The notes: generated by a model from the sequence alone, not told the origin. Shown: positions 1 to 10,646, numbered from the stretch's first letter. The stretch is 64,000 nucleotides of DNA from an uncultured Gammaproteobacteria bacterium (GCA_951828235.1 OX639965.1:1447191-1511190), one strand, 5' to 3'. Translations and numbers: made by a program.

Positions 1-1
1 C

Positions 2-70
2 TTGATCGGCGGCCTGATACTGGCTCTTTTGACCGGTGCTTTCGCGGTGATAGCGGGCTTACTGCAGTAG
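2..70 (+). CDS. C-terminus of a probable membrane protein (partial)
   Basis: An open frame enters from the left edge and ends at TAG 68-70. The 22 visible residues are almost all hydrophobic and glycine-rich (LIGGLILALLTGAFAVIAGL), as in a last transmembrane helix. Only this tail is visible, so no function can be given. It is co-directional with nothing nearby and ends 17 bases before the acs fragment. It could be a chance frame. Confidence 0.4.
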   Translation: MIGGLILALLTGAFAVIAGLLQ

Positions 71-86
71 TAGCAGCGCGGCCCGC

Positions 87-187
87 TCAGGGCTGCATGA
101 GCTGGCGGACGAGGTCGGCGTTTTCGAAGGTTGAGACATCCTGGTTGATTTCCTCGCCGCGGGCGATTGAGCGGAGCAGGCCTCGCA
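87..187 (-). pseudogene. acs 3'-end fragment, left copy of a direct repeat
   Basis: Read on the minus strand, this encodes the last ~31 residues of acetyl-CoA synthetase (LLRSIARGEEINQD, then ENADLVRQL) followed by TGA at 89-87. It matches the 3' end of the intact acs gene at 2190-2290 with about 11 differences in 101 bases by my alignment. Only the tail is present, and the Fic stop codon lies directly upstream in the same frame. It marks the left edge of the fic/hig insert. It may be what remains of the original acs end after insertion, or of a second acs copy. Confidence 0.8.
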
Positions 188-194
188 GGGACTG

Positions 195-1592
195 CTAATG
201 CCAGCCCTGCCGCCACGTCCGGTATTTGGCCGGCCGCAAGCGGTAGCGCGCGATGTTGCCTTCGTGGAGGCTCATCAGCTCGGTCTCCACGACTTCGACG
301 AATCGCGCCTGCTCCGCCGGTGACACCTGCTCTGCAGCACGTTGCCGCGCCAATGCAGTCGCAGCCCTTTTGGCCATTCCCGTGCGCACCACCGACGCCA
401 CTAGTTCGGCGATCAGCGACCGGTAACGCAAGCGGAACGGGTCCGGCTCACCCAAGGACTGGCGCACTGCCGAGTATCGGGCGCTGGAACGCTCGTAGGC
501 CCAGACGAACACGTCGCGCAGCAGTTCGACGCTATTCAGCTCGTAAATGGCCAATACGCCGTCGATGTAGGCTCGCACCGGCACGTCCACGAAGGACAGG
601 GGGCAGAGATTGCCGCGGATCAGCGGGACATTCGCCGCGAGGCGGGAGACCCGCTTGTTGACGTCTTCGAAGCCTCGCAGGTAGGCGAGGTGTACGAGGG
701 CGAAGAAGGCCTGCTCGAAGGGGTCCGTGATCATGCCCGCGGTATCCAGGATTCTGTCGAAGCATTCATCGATGAGTTGCGGTACTTCCAGCGGTTGGTA
801 AACCGTGCGGCCGATGCCTACCGGAATGCGCCGCAGGCGCCCGCCCGCCTGCGGGTCGGCAAGCAGGTTGTCTGCGAGCAGGGCGTGCAGATTCAGGACG
901 GTATACCGATTGAGGCCGATCTCGTCGGCCTGCTCAACGAGCAGCTCAACAGCCGCCTTGTGATTCAGGATCATCTGCGCTTCCAGCGCATCCTTGCCGT
1001 CGGCGGGCTCCCCTAGCTCGAGCAGCCGCTGGGTTTCCAGCAGGGAGTAGGTATTGCCTTCCAGACGGCTGGAGTTCCAGGACAGATCGATCAGCAGGCG
1101 GTTGTAGATCGTTCGCGCGTAGGTTCCGGCCGGGCGCTCGCTGCCGGGCGGGCGACCCATGGCGAGCAGGCGTTGGCGCGTTTCCGCCGGCAAGTAGTGG
1201 GTAACGTTGGGCCGGTAGTCATCGAGAAAGGCGCGCTGGTAGCCCACCGGCCGCCGTTTCTGGATCGGAGCGCGAATCGCTTGCCTGATCGCCTCCGCCT
1301 CTGCCGAGATCGGCACATAGACCTCACCACGCGCCTCGGTGGTCGGCCTGCCCGCGACCGCAGTGAAGCTGCCGGTTTGCGTGACGGGCACGCGATAGCG
1401 ACGGCCCTTGCGCTCCCCTTCGGCGATCAGCCGCTTCTGTTCCACCAGCAGGGCGAGGCGGCGCTGCAGCATCCGCGGCGGCAACTCGAATGACAGTCCC
1501 TCGCGGATGACACTGACCCGCACGCCTTGCGGATGGGCTGCCACGACGGTGAGAATGGCGTCAAGCTCGGGTTCGGGGATCCGCTTCGGCAC
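195..1592 (-). CDS. Fic family protein with N-terminal winged helix
   Basis: This 465-residue protein starts at GTG (MPKRIPEPELD). Fic proteins usually transfer AMP or a related group onto a target protein. Residues ~1-70 look like a winged-helix DNA-binding domain. An inhibitory-helix motif of the S/TxxxEG type (SSRLEGN) lies near residue ~175. The Fic core reads HLAYLRGFEDVNKRVSRL near residue ~300, a variant seen in winged-helix Fic proteins in place of HPFxxGNGR. The inhibitory motif implies self-inhibition by the same chain. The DNA-binding domain and the repeats upstream suggest it controls its own promoter. It lies inside an insert flanked by acs 3' repeats. Confidence 0.85.
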   Translation of the reverse strand: MPKRIPEPELDAILTVVAAHPQGVRVSVIREGLSFELPPRMLQRRLALLVEQKRLIAEGERKGRRYRVPVTQTGSFTAVAGRPTTEARGEVYVPISAEAEAIRQAIRAPIQKRRPVGYQRAFLDDYRPNVTHYLPAETRQRLLAMGRPPGSERPAGTYARTIYNRLLIDLSWNSSRLEGNTYSLLETQRLLELGEPADGKDALEAQMILNHKAAVELLVEQADEIGLNRYTVLNLHALLADNLLADPQAGGRLRRIPVGIGRTVYQPLEVPQLIDECFDRILDTAGMITDPFEQAFFALVHLAYLRGFEDVNKRVSRLAANVPLIRGNLCPLSFVDVPVRAYIDGVLAIYELNSVELLRDVFVWAYERSSARYSAVRQSLGEPDPFRLRYRSLIAELVASVVRTGMAKRAATALARQRAAEQVSPAEQARFVEVVETELMSLHEGNIARYRLRPAKYRTWRQGWH

Positions 1593-1599
1593 GTGGCCA

Positions 1600-1697
1600 A
1601 TTATATGTCGCTAAAAGCTCGTATACGACACATAAACTCATTTATACGACGTTAAGAACGTCATAGTGTCGTATAATCTGCTCTTCCAGTCGTAAAC
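1600..1697. promoter_or_regulatory. Divergent fic/hig promoter region with repeated TCGTATA operators
   Basis: At least four related sites occur here: TCGTATACGA at 1619-1628 (a perfect palindrome), TTATACGACG at 1642-1651, TGTCGTATAA at 1667-1676 and AGTCGTAAAC at 1688-1697. Two contain or abut a TATAAT-type -10 box. A minus-strand TATAAT (1605-1600) lies 7 bases before the fic GTG, which would make the fic mRNA nearly leaderless. A plus-strand TATAAT (1672-1677) points at the higB remnant and higA. Binding by the Fic winged helix or by HigA is inference. Confidence 0.6.
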
Positions 1698-1770
1698 GCG
1701 CCCGCCATTTCGGACCTCTGTCCCAGGTTTCTGTCACTTATACTTTCCGCATGACCGAAATATCCATGAC

Positions 1771-1902
1771 GGGAATCGGCTGAAAGCGCTCAAGGGGGAT
1801 CGAAGAGGGTTGTATTCGATCCGAATAAACGATCAGTGGCGCATTGTGTTTCGTTGGCGACATGGGCAGGCGAGCAGTGTGCAGGTCGTTGACTATCACT
1901 GA
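1771..1902 (+). pseudogene. 5'-truncated HigB/RelE-type toxin
   Basis: The frame ending at TGA 1900-1902 encodes NRLKALKGDRRGLYSIRIND and then QWRIVFRW...VDYH. This is the C-terminal half of a HigB-type mRNA interferase (normally ~92 residues). The open frame reaches back only to a TAA at 1693-1695, has no ATG, and its first part (1696-1770) does not match the family. About 50 N-terminal residues, including the usual start, are missing. higA begins 12 bases downstream, in the standard higBA order. The toxin is probably inactive. Confidence 0.75.
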
Positions 1903-1914
1903 CCGGAGAAAAAC

Positions 1915-2184
1915 ATGAGCAATCAGCCTTCAAATCCGTTTCATCCAGGCGAAATACTTCTGGAAGAATTCATTGAACCCAAGGGCCTGACTCAGGCGGC
2001 ATTCGCTGAGCAGCTCGGCTGGACCCGCGCCCGGCTGAATGAGCTGGTTCGCGGTAAGCGAGGAGTGACTGCCGAATCGGCGCTGGATCTGGCTGGAGCT
2101 CTGGGGACTTCCCCTAAGCTTTGGATGAATCTGCAGGCGACGTTCGATCTGGACAGGGTTCAGCGCGCGCGAAACGCAGCCTGA
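1915..2184 (+). CDS. higA: HigA-type antitoxin, XRE-family HTH
   Basis: This 89-residue protein has the HigA/VapI layout: NPFHPGEILLEEFIEPKGLTQ..., with a helix-turn-helix at about residues 24-60 (LTQAAFAEQLGWTRARLNEL, then RGKRGVTAESALDLAGAL) and the family ending PKLWMNLQATFDLDR. The ATG is preceded by GGAGAAAAAC. Such proteins neutralise HigB and repress the higBA promoter. Here the partner toxin gene is truncated, so this is an orphan antitoxin, possibly kept as a regulator or as an immunity gene against homologous toxins. Confidence 0.88.
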   Translation: MSNQPSNPFHPGEILLEEFIEPKGLTQAAFAEQLGWTRARLNELVRGKRGVTAESALDLAGALGTSPKLWMNLQATFDLDRVQRARNAA

Positions 2185-2189
2185 TCCCA

Positions 2190-4151
<1,962 letters not shown>

Positions 4152-4170
4152 GACCTGTCGCCGGCGTGAT

Positions 4171-4788
4171 TCAGGCGGCCTGTTCGAAGCGGCTTTGCAG
4201 GCGGCTGTCGCGGGGAAAATGGGCCTTCAGGAACTCCATCTGGTCGGCCAGCACGCGCCGGCCCTTCAGATAGATGTATTCCGCATACGTGGGCACAAAG
4301 GGAACGGCCAGCAGCTCCATGCCGGCGTCCTCCGGCTGACGGCCGCCCTTGAAATTGTTGCAGCGCTTGCAGGCCGCCACTACGTTGGCCCAGGTATCCG
4401 TCCCGCCCCTGCTGATCGGGCGCACGTGGTCGCGAGTGAGGTCGCGCTTGAGGAAGCGCCCGCCGCAATACATGCAGATCTGGCCGTCGCGGCGGAACAG
4501 CGTGTGGTTGTTCAGCGGCGGCGTGTAATTGTCGAGACGCTTTTTCAGCCCCGCCGACACGCCCTGGGTGGCCACTATGGTGTTGACTTCCACCTCGCTG
4601 CGGTGGCCCGTGCGGGCGCAAATGCCGCCGCGGATCCGGAAAAGCGGCCGCCCGCAGGGATAGGCTACCTGGCCCGCGTGATAGAGCCGCACGGCATCGC
4701 GGTAATCGATCCAGCCCAAAGGCCGGCCCGCCACATCGGTGCGCAGCACCCACTGGCGCAAGTCAACGGCGTCTTCCAGCAGCAGCAT
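4171..4788 (-). CDS. HNH endonuclease domain protein
   Basis: A 205-residue protein with a C-terminal HNH nuclease domain: CMYCGGRF and CKRCNNFKGG form a paired-cysteine zinc site around the HNH core DHVRPISRGGTDTWANVVAAC. The first ~90 residues are a conserved-looking region without a motif I know. This compact type is common in gammaproteobacteria and its role is not established. A good ribosome site (AGGGAGCTTGTA before ATG) supports the start. It is first in a probable operon with acs. There are no signs of intron or intein association. Confidence 0.85.
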   Translation of the reverse strand: MLLLEDAVDLRQWVLRTDVAGRPLGWIDYRDAVRLYHAGQVAYPCGRPLFRIRGGICARTGHRSEVEVNTIVATQGVSAGLKKRLDNYTPPLNNHTLFRRDGQICMYCGGRFLKRDLTRDHVRPISRGGTDTWANVVAACKRCNNFKGGRQPEDAGMELLAVPFVPTYAEYIYLKGRRVLADQMEFLKAHFPRDSRLQSRFEQAA

Positions 4789-4810
4789 TACAAGCTCCCT
4801 TTCAGCCCGC

Positions 4811-4838
4811 CTTATACCTCTAAATTGCGAAATTTCAA
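4811..4838 (-). promoter_or_regulatory. Promoter of the HNH-acs operon
   Basis: On the minus strand, TTGAAA (4838-4833) and TATAAG (4816-4811) are separated by 16 bases. Predicted transcription starts near 4804, leaving a ~15-base leader with the AGGGAG ribosome site before the HNH ATG at 4788. The same 132-base gap must also hold the divergent pnt promoter, which I could not place. Confidence 0.55.
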
Positions 4839-4920
4839 TGTCGAGAGCGAAAAATCACCTATTTCGGTCGGCTAAAATGCGCGCCATCCCCCGCTGACTG
4901 CGCACTATTCCTCCTCCCAA

Positions 4921-6036
4921 ATGCCCCTGACGATCGGCGTCTTGCGCGAGACCGCGCCCGGTGAGAAACGCGTAGCCGTAGTGCCGAAGGTCCTGGCGCG
5001 CATGCACGCGGCGGGCCTGCGCGTCGTCATGGAAGAGGGAGCGGGCAAGGCCGCGAGTTTTACCGACAGCGACTACAAGGACATCGGGATTGAGTCTTCA
5101 CCCGGCGCCGTGGCGGGGATGTGCGATGCGCTCTTCTGCGTGGGACCGCCGGAGATTGAGCGCATCGGGGAACTGAAGCAGGGCGCCATGGTGGTGGGCC
5201 TGCTCAATGCTTACGCGCCGACGGAAACCACCGACGCCCTGTGCAGTGCCGGTGTCACGGCCTTTTCCATGGAACTGGTGCCGCGGATAGCACGCGCCCA
5301 GTCCATGGACGTGCTTTCCTCGCAGGCCTCGGTCGCGGGCTACAAGGCTGTACTGATGGCCGCCGACGAGTCGCAGAAGTTTCTGCCCATGCTGACTACC
5401 GCCGCCGGCACGATCAGCCCCGCCCGGGTCCTGGTTCTGGGCGCCGGCGTTGCGGGGCTGCAGGCCATCGCCACCGCCCACCGGCTGGGCGCCGTGGTGG
5501 AAGCCTATGATGTCCGCGACGAAACTCGCGAGCAGGTCGAGTCCCTGGGCGCGCGTTTCGTGGACTCGGGCGTCAGCGCTACCGGCGAGGGCGGTTACGC
5601 CCGGGAGTTGACCGCGGAGGAAAAGGCCATGCAGCAGGAAGCGCTGGATCGCCATATCGCCGCCTCCGACATACTGATCACAACGGCCGCGGTCCCGGGA
5701 CGACCGTCCCCGCGCATCGTCAGCGCGGCCGCGGTTGAGCAGATGCGGCCGGGCTCGATCATCGTGGATCTGGCAGCGGAGGGCGGCGGCAACTGCGAAC
5801 TGAGCCGCGCGGGCGAGACGACAGACCACAAGGGCGTGCGCATCATGGCGCCGCTCAAGGTGCCCGCGATGATGGCCCGCCACGCCAGCGCCATGTACTC
5901 CCGCAACCTCTTCAATTTCATCAAGCCTGCGATCGACGGGGAGGAATTCTCTCTTGACCTGGACGACCCCGTGTTCGCCGGCACGCTGCTGACCCACCAG
6001 GGCGAAATCCGCTACGCGGGAGCGAGGAGGGACTGA
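4921..6036 (+). CDS. pntAA: NAD(P) transhydrogenase alpha subunit, part 1
   Basis: This 371-residue cytoplasmic NAD(H)-binding subunit (domain I) belongs to the proton-translocating transhydrogenase. It starts MPLTIGVLRETAPGEKRVAV and carries the Rossmann motif VLVLGAGVAGLQAIATAHRLG followed by the acidic EAYDVRDETREQVES. It ends before any membrane segment, so alpha is split into PntAA and PntAB as in Rhodospirillum-type three-subunit enzymes. No clear Shine-Dalgarno precedes the ATG. pntAB follows after 6 bases. Confidence 0.95.
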   Translation: MPLTIGVLRETAPGEKRVAVVPKVLARMHAAGLRVVMEEGAGKAASFTDSDYKDIGIESSPGAVAGMCDALFCVGPPEIERIGELKQGAMVVGLLNAYAPTETTDALCSAGVTAFSMELVPRIARAQSMDVLSSQASVAGYKAVLMAADESQKFLPMLTTAAGTISPARVLVLGAGVAGLQAIATAHRLGAVVEAYDVRDETREQVESLGARFVDSGVSATGEGGYARELTAEEKAMQQEALDRHIAASDILITTAAVPGRPSPRIVSAAAVEQMRPGSIIVDLAAEGGGNCELSRAGETTDHKGVRIMAPLKVPAMMARHASAMYSRNLFNFIKPAIDGEEFSLDLDDPVFAGTLLTHQGEIRYAGARRD

Positions 6037-6042
6037 ATCGCC

Positions 6043-6348
6043 ATGATCGACGGTTTCGTAGCGCTATACATTTTCATGCTGGCGGCCTTCGTGGGCTACG
6101 AAGTCATTTCGCGGGTGCCGGTAATCCTGCATACGCCGCTGATGTCCGGCTCGAACTTCATTCACGGCATCGTCCTGGTGGGCGCCATGGTGGCGCTCGG
6201 GTTCGCGGATTCGACGCTTGAGAAAGTTATCGGTTTCATAGGCGTGATGCTCGCCTCTGCCAACGCGGTGGGCGGCTACGTGGTGACCGAGCGGATGCTG
6301 GAAATGTTCAAGCGCAGCAAGGACGGCGATCAGGAAGATAAAGAGTGA
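6043..6348 (+). CDS. pntAB: NAD(P) transhydrogenase alpha subunit, part 2
   Basis: This 101-residue integral membrane protein forms the alpha-side membrane part of the proton channel. It has about three hydrophobic helices (FVALYIFMLAAFVGYEVIS, FIHGIVLVGAMVALGFA, VIGFIGVMLASANAVGGYVV) and the family pair SNFIHGIVLVGA. Its stop overlaps the GTG start of pntB by three bases (GTGA), implying translational coupling and equal dosage in the complex. Confidence 0.94.
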   Translation: MIDGFVALYIFMLAAFVGYEVISRVPVILHTPLMSGSNFIHGIVLVGAMVALGFADSTLEKVIGFIGVMLASANAVGGYVVTERMLEMFKRSKDGDQEDKE

Positions 6349-7727
6349 GTCTGAACACTCTCATTGCCGGCAGCTATTTCCTGGCCGCGGTCCTCTTCAT
6401 CCTCGGCCTGAAGGCGATGAGTTCGCCCGCCGGTGCGCGGCGCGGCATCGTCTGGGCCGGCCTGGGCATGGTGCTGGCCACGCTCGTGACCTTCTTCTGG
6501 CCGGGTATGAAGCCCGAAAATCTCCTGCTGATCGGCGCAGCAATAGTTATTGGCGGTGCGGGGGCGTGGATCAGCGGCCGAAGGGTGGCGATGACCGGCA
6601 TGCCGCAGATGATCGCTCTCTACAACGGAATGGGCGGCGGCGCGGCGGCGGCGATCGCCTGGGTGGAATTGCTGCGTGGCGGACATGGCGGGGAGGAATT
6701 CGGCTGGACGGTGATCGCCCTGGCCGTCACCGGTGCGTTGATCGGCGCCGTTTCGTTTTCCGGCAGCCTGCTGGCCTTCGCCAAGCTGCAAGGCTGGCTG
6801 AAACGCTCGCTGCGTTTCGCCGGGCAGAACCCGGTCAATCTCCTCATCCTGCTGGTTGCGGCAGGAGCGGGGGTGCTCGTCATCATGGGCGTGAACGGGC
6901 CGTGGCTTACCGTGTTCATTGCCCTTGCGCTACTGCTGGGGATCACGCTTACCATGCCCATCGGCGGCGCCGACATGCCGGTGGTGATTTCGCTGTACAA
7001 CGCGCTGACCGGTCTCGCGGTCGGCCTGGAAGGCCTGGTGCTGGACAACGCGGCCATGATCATTGCCGGAACCGTGGTTGGCGCGGCCGGCACGCTGCTG
7101 ACCCAGTTGATGGCCAAGGCGATGAACCGGTCGCTGTACAACGTGCTGTTCAGCGCGTTCGGAGAGACGGCCCTCGAAGGGGACGAGATCGAGGGGACCA
7201 TGAAGCCCGTGGAAGCCATCGACGCGGCGGTCATGCTCGGATTCGCCCGGCAGGTCATCATCATCCCGGGTTACGGCATGGCCGTGGCGCAGGCCCAGCA
7301 CAAGGTCTGGGAGCTGGCCGAAGCGCTGATGAAGCGGGGCGTGCGGGTGAAATTCGCGATTCACCCCGTGGCGGGACGCATGCCGGGGCACATGAACGTG
7401 CTGCTGGCGGAAGCCGGCGTGCCGTACGACCTGATATTCGACGAGGCCGAAATCAATCCGGAATTCCCCAAGACCGACGTGGCGCTGGTGATCGGCGCCA
7501 ACGACGTTGTCAACACCGCGGCGCGCACCGACACCGCCAGCCCCATTTACGGCATGCCCATACTGGACGCCGACAAGGCCAATAACGCCATCGTGATCAA
7601 GCGCGGCAAGGGCACCGGTTTTTCCGGTATCGAGAATGCGCTCTTCTACGAGGACCGTACGCGCATGCTGTACGGCGACGGCCAGGCCAAGTGCGCGGAG
7701 CTGATCCGCGCAGTGCAGGAAATCTAG
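6345..7727 (+). CDS. pntB: NAD(P) transhydrogenase beta subunit
   Basis: This 460-residue protein has an N-terminal block of about eight transmembrane helices (residues ~1-265) and a C-terminal NADP(H)-binding domain starting QVIIIPGYGMAVAQAQHKV. VALVIGANDVVNTAA and VIKRGKGTGFSGIEN are the usual nucleotide-site segments. It couples proton entry to hydride transfer from NADH to NADP+. Start is GTG at 6345, overlapping the pntAB stop. Length is typical. Confidence 0.96.
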   Translation: MSLNTLIAGSYFLAAVLFILGLKAMSSPAGARRGIVWAGLGMVLATLVTFFWPGMKPENLLLIGAAIVIGGAGAWISGRRVAMTGMPQMIALYNGMGGGAAAAIAWVELLRGGHGGEEFGWTVIALAVTGALIGAVSFSGSLLAFAKLQGWLKRSLRFAGQNPVNLLILLVAAGAGVLVIMGVNGPWLTVFIALALLLGITLTMPIGGADMPVVISLYNALTGLAVGLEGLVLDNAAMIIAGTVVGAAGTLLTQLMAKAMNRSLYNVLFSAFGETALEGDEIEGTMKPVEAIDAAVMLGFARQVIIIPGYGMAVAQAQHKVWELAEALMKRGVRVKFAIHPVAGRMPGHMNVLLAEAGVPYDLIFDEAEINPEFPKTDVALVIGANDVVNTAARTDTASPIYGMPILDADKANNAIVIKRGKGTGFSGIENALFYEDRTRMLYGDGQAKCAELIRAVQEI

Positions 7728-7742
7728 CCCGGGAGGGTTTAC

Positions 7743-8249
7743 GTGAACGACACACCGCAAGTCAGCCGCCTGGTGCGCACCGCACTGTTTGTTTCCGACC
7801 TCGACCGGTCCTCGCGCTTCTACAAGCAGGGCCTGGGCTACCGCGAGGTCTACAGCGAGGGAGAACTCACGCACAAGGTGGCGCATGCCCTGCTGGGCGT
7901 GTCGGAGGACTCCGCGATTCGCTATGAAATCGTGAAGGCCGAGGGCCCGAATTTCGGGATGATTGGCATGTTCGAGGTCAAGCCGTCGCCGCCGGCGGTA
8001 AGCCGCCGGAGCGGTAGCGTGAACGTCGGCGAGGGCTGCCTGGTCATGCTCACTACCGACATTCGCGCAGTGCGCGACCGCCTGGTGGACCTGGGCGCGG
8101 AGATCGTCTGCGAGCCCCAGCGGCTCGTTGTTCGGGGCACCCTCCCCGGGGGCGAGGAGATGACCGGCCCCGGTAGCCTGGAAATGACCTGCCGCGACCC
8201 CGACGGCATGCTGATTAATTTGATCGAACGCTGGTCGGGCGCCTTCTGA
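7743..8249 (+). CDS. VOC (glyoxalase/dioxygenase fold) family protein, copy 1
   Basis: This 168-residue single-domain VOC protein has the first half LVRTALFVSDLDRSSRFYKQ and the second half ending LEMTCRDPDGMLINLIER, a typical metal-site strand pair. The substrate is unknown. A GTG start sits 8 bases after GGGAGG. It is closely similar to the gene at 10647, which begins with nearly the same leader and N-terminus (GTGAACGACA...). Relative to that copy it has a ~6-residue insert (RGTLPGGEEMTG). It lies 15 bases behind pntB and may be co-transcribed with it. Confidence 0.82.
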   Translation: MNDTPQVSRLVRTALFVSDLDRSSRFYKQGLGYREVYSEGELTHKVAHALLGVSEDSAIRYEIVKAEGPNFGMIGMFEVKPSPPAVSRRSGSVNVGEGCLVMLTTDIRAVRDRLVDLGAEIVCEPQRLVVRGTLPGGEEMTGPGSLEMTCRDPDGMLINLIERWSGAF

Positions 8250-10447
8250 ACAGAATAACCAGTGTTTTCTCTGGCGCCTTGCTTTCGTTGGGCGCCTGGA
8301 GTGCTTCCGCCGAGCCGTCCGATTGCGCCGACTGGAACACCGAAGAGTTTTTTACTCAAGCGCAGGCTGCCCAGGTCAGGGCCTGCCTGACTCTTGGAGC
8401 TGATCCGAATGCCAGGGACGAGAATGATTGGACGCCGTTACATTTGGGGGCTGCTCTCAGTCAGGATCCTGGCATCGTGGATGCACTCCTTGACGCCGGG
8501 GCGGAACTGCAGGCGCTGGATGCATACGACAATAGCCCCCTTCACTTGGCAGTGGGCAATAGCGGAAGTCCCGAGGTGGCTGCCCGTCTGATTGACGCGG
8601 GCGCGGACCCGAATGTTCGCAGCTTGGGTGGGAGAACTCCTTTGCATGTGGCTGCGCGCACGGGCAGAAATCCCGCGAATATTGCTGCCTTGATAAGTGC
8701 TGGCGCCGACCTCAACTTAGAGGACCTCTCGGGTGAGACGCCCCTGCATTTCGCGTATCGTGGCAACAATCCGTTGGTGGCATCCGCGCTGCTGGCTGCG
8801 GGTGCGGATCCGAACTGGAGAGATGAGGACGGGGCGACACCTTTGCATGTGGCGAGTCTCCACAGTCCGGGGCTGGTTGTAGCGCTGGTTGCTGCAGGGG
8901 CGGATGTTCGGGCAGCGGACGAAAAAGGCCAGACACCGTTGCATCGGGCGGCGCAATGCGATGATCCTCTTTCGGCTTCGGCGTTGATTGAGGCAGGCGC
9001 AAATGTCAATGCGGGGATCGAATCCGGCTTTACGCCGCTAAGTGTTGCGGCAGTATCCGGTAAGGCCGAGGTGATCGCCGTGCTGTTGGCAGCCGGCGCC
9101 GACCCGATTCCACGCGCGATTGACGATAAGACCCCATTGCATTTGGCGGCGGCGAGTCTTGACGAAATTGAGGTTGCTCGTGCATTGATCGCCGCCGGTA
9201 CAGATATTCACGCACAGGACGAGTATGGTCGGACCGCCTTGTACGCTGCGGCACGGAGCGCAAATCAAGGATTTGTCGAGGCTTTGATCGAAGCCGGCGC
9301 CGATCCGGATGTGCGCGATTATGAAGGCACTACGGCCCTGCTGGCGGCGACTGACGTTGCGCCAGTTAACCATAATCAGACACACCTTGCCAAGCTCATC
9401 AAGGTAGTTGACGCATTGGTCGATTCCGGAGCAAGCCTGCACTCTCGGGACCGGTGGGGACGGACCGCGCTGCATGCAGCAGCCATGGAGCGTGGGGGTC
9501 ATGCGATAGTTGACGCGCTGCTGAGAGCGGGCGCGGACCCGAATTCTCGGGCTCGAGACGGAGAGACGCCCTTGCATGGTGCGTCGCAATACTCTCTCGA
9601 ATCAGTGAACTTGCTTCTGGCCGCAGGGGCGGATCTGACAGCAAGGGACGATATAGGCAGGACTCCACTGCACGCGGCTGCTTCCAGCGGTGGCGGTTAC
9701 GCGATTGTTGATGCACTCCTCAATGCCGGAGCCGAATTCAACGTGCTCGACAGTGCTGGAGAATCGCCTCTGTACTTTGCAGCGGGACGGGACCAGCCGG
9801 ACGTGGTGAACTTGCTATTGGGGGCTGGAGCAGATCCGCTTGCGAAGAATCTTGATGGCGAGACGGCTCTACATAGAGCAGCGCGTAACCGCAATACGGA
9901 GATTGTCACTCGCTTGATCGGTGCGGGAAACAGTCCGTTGGAACGAGACCAATACGGTCGAACGGCACTTCACCACGCGGCCTCGCGCCGAGATACTGCT
10001 GCGGTGATTGAAGTGCTGCTGCAAGAAGGAGCGGATCTGCAAGCGGAGGACGATTCCGGCAAAACGGCCTTACATCACGCCTCCAATAATCTCAGGCACG
10101 CGGAGGCATTCATCAAGTTGATCGAGCTTGGCGCCGACCCAAACGTGCGATACGGCATTCGGGGAAGAACGCCGTGTGCAACCGCTGCCCGGGTGGGCAC
10201 GCCGTCCGTCGTGGCTGCATGCCTGGAAGCGGGCGCAGATCCTAATGTAGCGGGGAGAGAGAAACAGACGCCCCTGCATTTGGCTGCAATGAACGAATAT
10301 CCGATACTGATTGACATGCTGCTGGATGCTGGCGCCGATCCGCTCGCCCGCAACCGTTACGACGAAATCCCCTGGATCTACGCGAAAGACAACGAGCACC
10401 TTATCGGAACAAAGCCGTGGCGGCGGCTGCGAGACGCGAGTCTCTGA
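8246..10447 (+). CDS. Secreted ankyrin-repeat protein
   Basis: About twenty 33-residue ankyrin repeats run from residue ~35 to the end (pattern G-x-TPLHxAA and LLxAGADPNxRD). No other domain is visible. The repeats imply protein-protein contact. I place the start at CTG 8246, overlapping the preceding TGA as CTGA. This gives NRITSVFSGALLSLGAWSAS then AEPSDC, a classic Sec signal peptide with cleavage near ASA. A TTG at 8279 would remove half of it. Mature cysteines flank CADWN...RACL near the N-terminus. Base composition looks less GC-rich than its neighbours. It sits between two paralogous VOC genes. Target and role are unknown. Confidence 0.88.
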   Translation: MNRITSVFSGALLSLGAWSASAEPSDCADWNTEEFFTQAQAAQVRACLTLGADPNARDENDWTPLHLGAALSQDPGIVDALLDAGAELQALDAYDNSPLHLAVGNSGSPEVAARLIDAGADPNVRSLGGRTPLHVAARTGRNPANIAALISAGADLNLEDLSGETPLHFAYRGNNPLVASALLAAGADPNWRDEDGATPLHVASLHSPGLVVALVAAGADVRAADEKGQTPLHRAAQCDDPLSASALIEAGANVNAGIESGFTPLSVAAVSGKAEVIAVLLAAGADPIPRAIDDKTPLHLAAASLDEIEVARALIAAGTDIHAQDEYGRTALYAAARSANQGFVEALIEAGADPDVRDYEGTTALLAATDVAPVNHNQTHLAKLIKVVDALVDSGASLHSRDRWGRTALHAAAMERGGHAIVDALLRAGADPNSRARDGETPLHGASQYSLESVNLLLAAGADLTARDDIGRTPLHAAASSGGGYAIVDALLNAGAEFNVLDSAGESPLYFAAGRDQPDVVNLLLGAGADPLAKNLDGETALHRAARNRNTEIVTRLIGAGNSPLERDQYGRTALHHAASRRDTAAVIEVLLQEGADLQAEDDSGKTALHHASNNLRHAEAFIKLIELGADPNVRYGIRGRTPCATAARVGTPSVVAACLEAGADPNVAGREKQTPLHLAAMNEYPILIDMLLDAGADPLARNRYDEIPWIYAKDNEHLIGTKPWRRLRDASL

Positions 10448-10646
10448 TTACACAGAACGAAATGCCGGGCGGAGCGTTTTCGCCGGGCGGAATCCGATAG
10501 CCGGGCCGGGGCCGCGCTGCTTTGCGGATGACATGCAACCTGTCAGGCGCTGCCTTCCCGGTATTGGGCCGGGTGTCGCGCATGGTGTTTTCGCTTTACC
10601 CTTACCGAGCGGAACAGCCGCTCTCAATTCACCCGGGAGGTCCAAC

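Noticed and set aside
4873..4878. TAAAAT as the pnt promoter -10
   Set aside because: No -35 at a workable distance, so I could not support it.
10311..10646. N-terminal extension of VOC copy 2
   Set aside because: It covers the ankyrin 3' end and the intergenic region. The match to copy 1 and the ribosome site begin at 10647.
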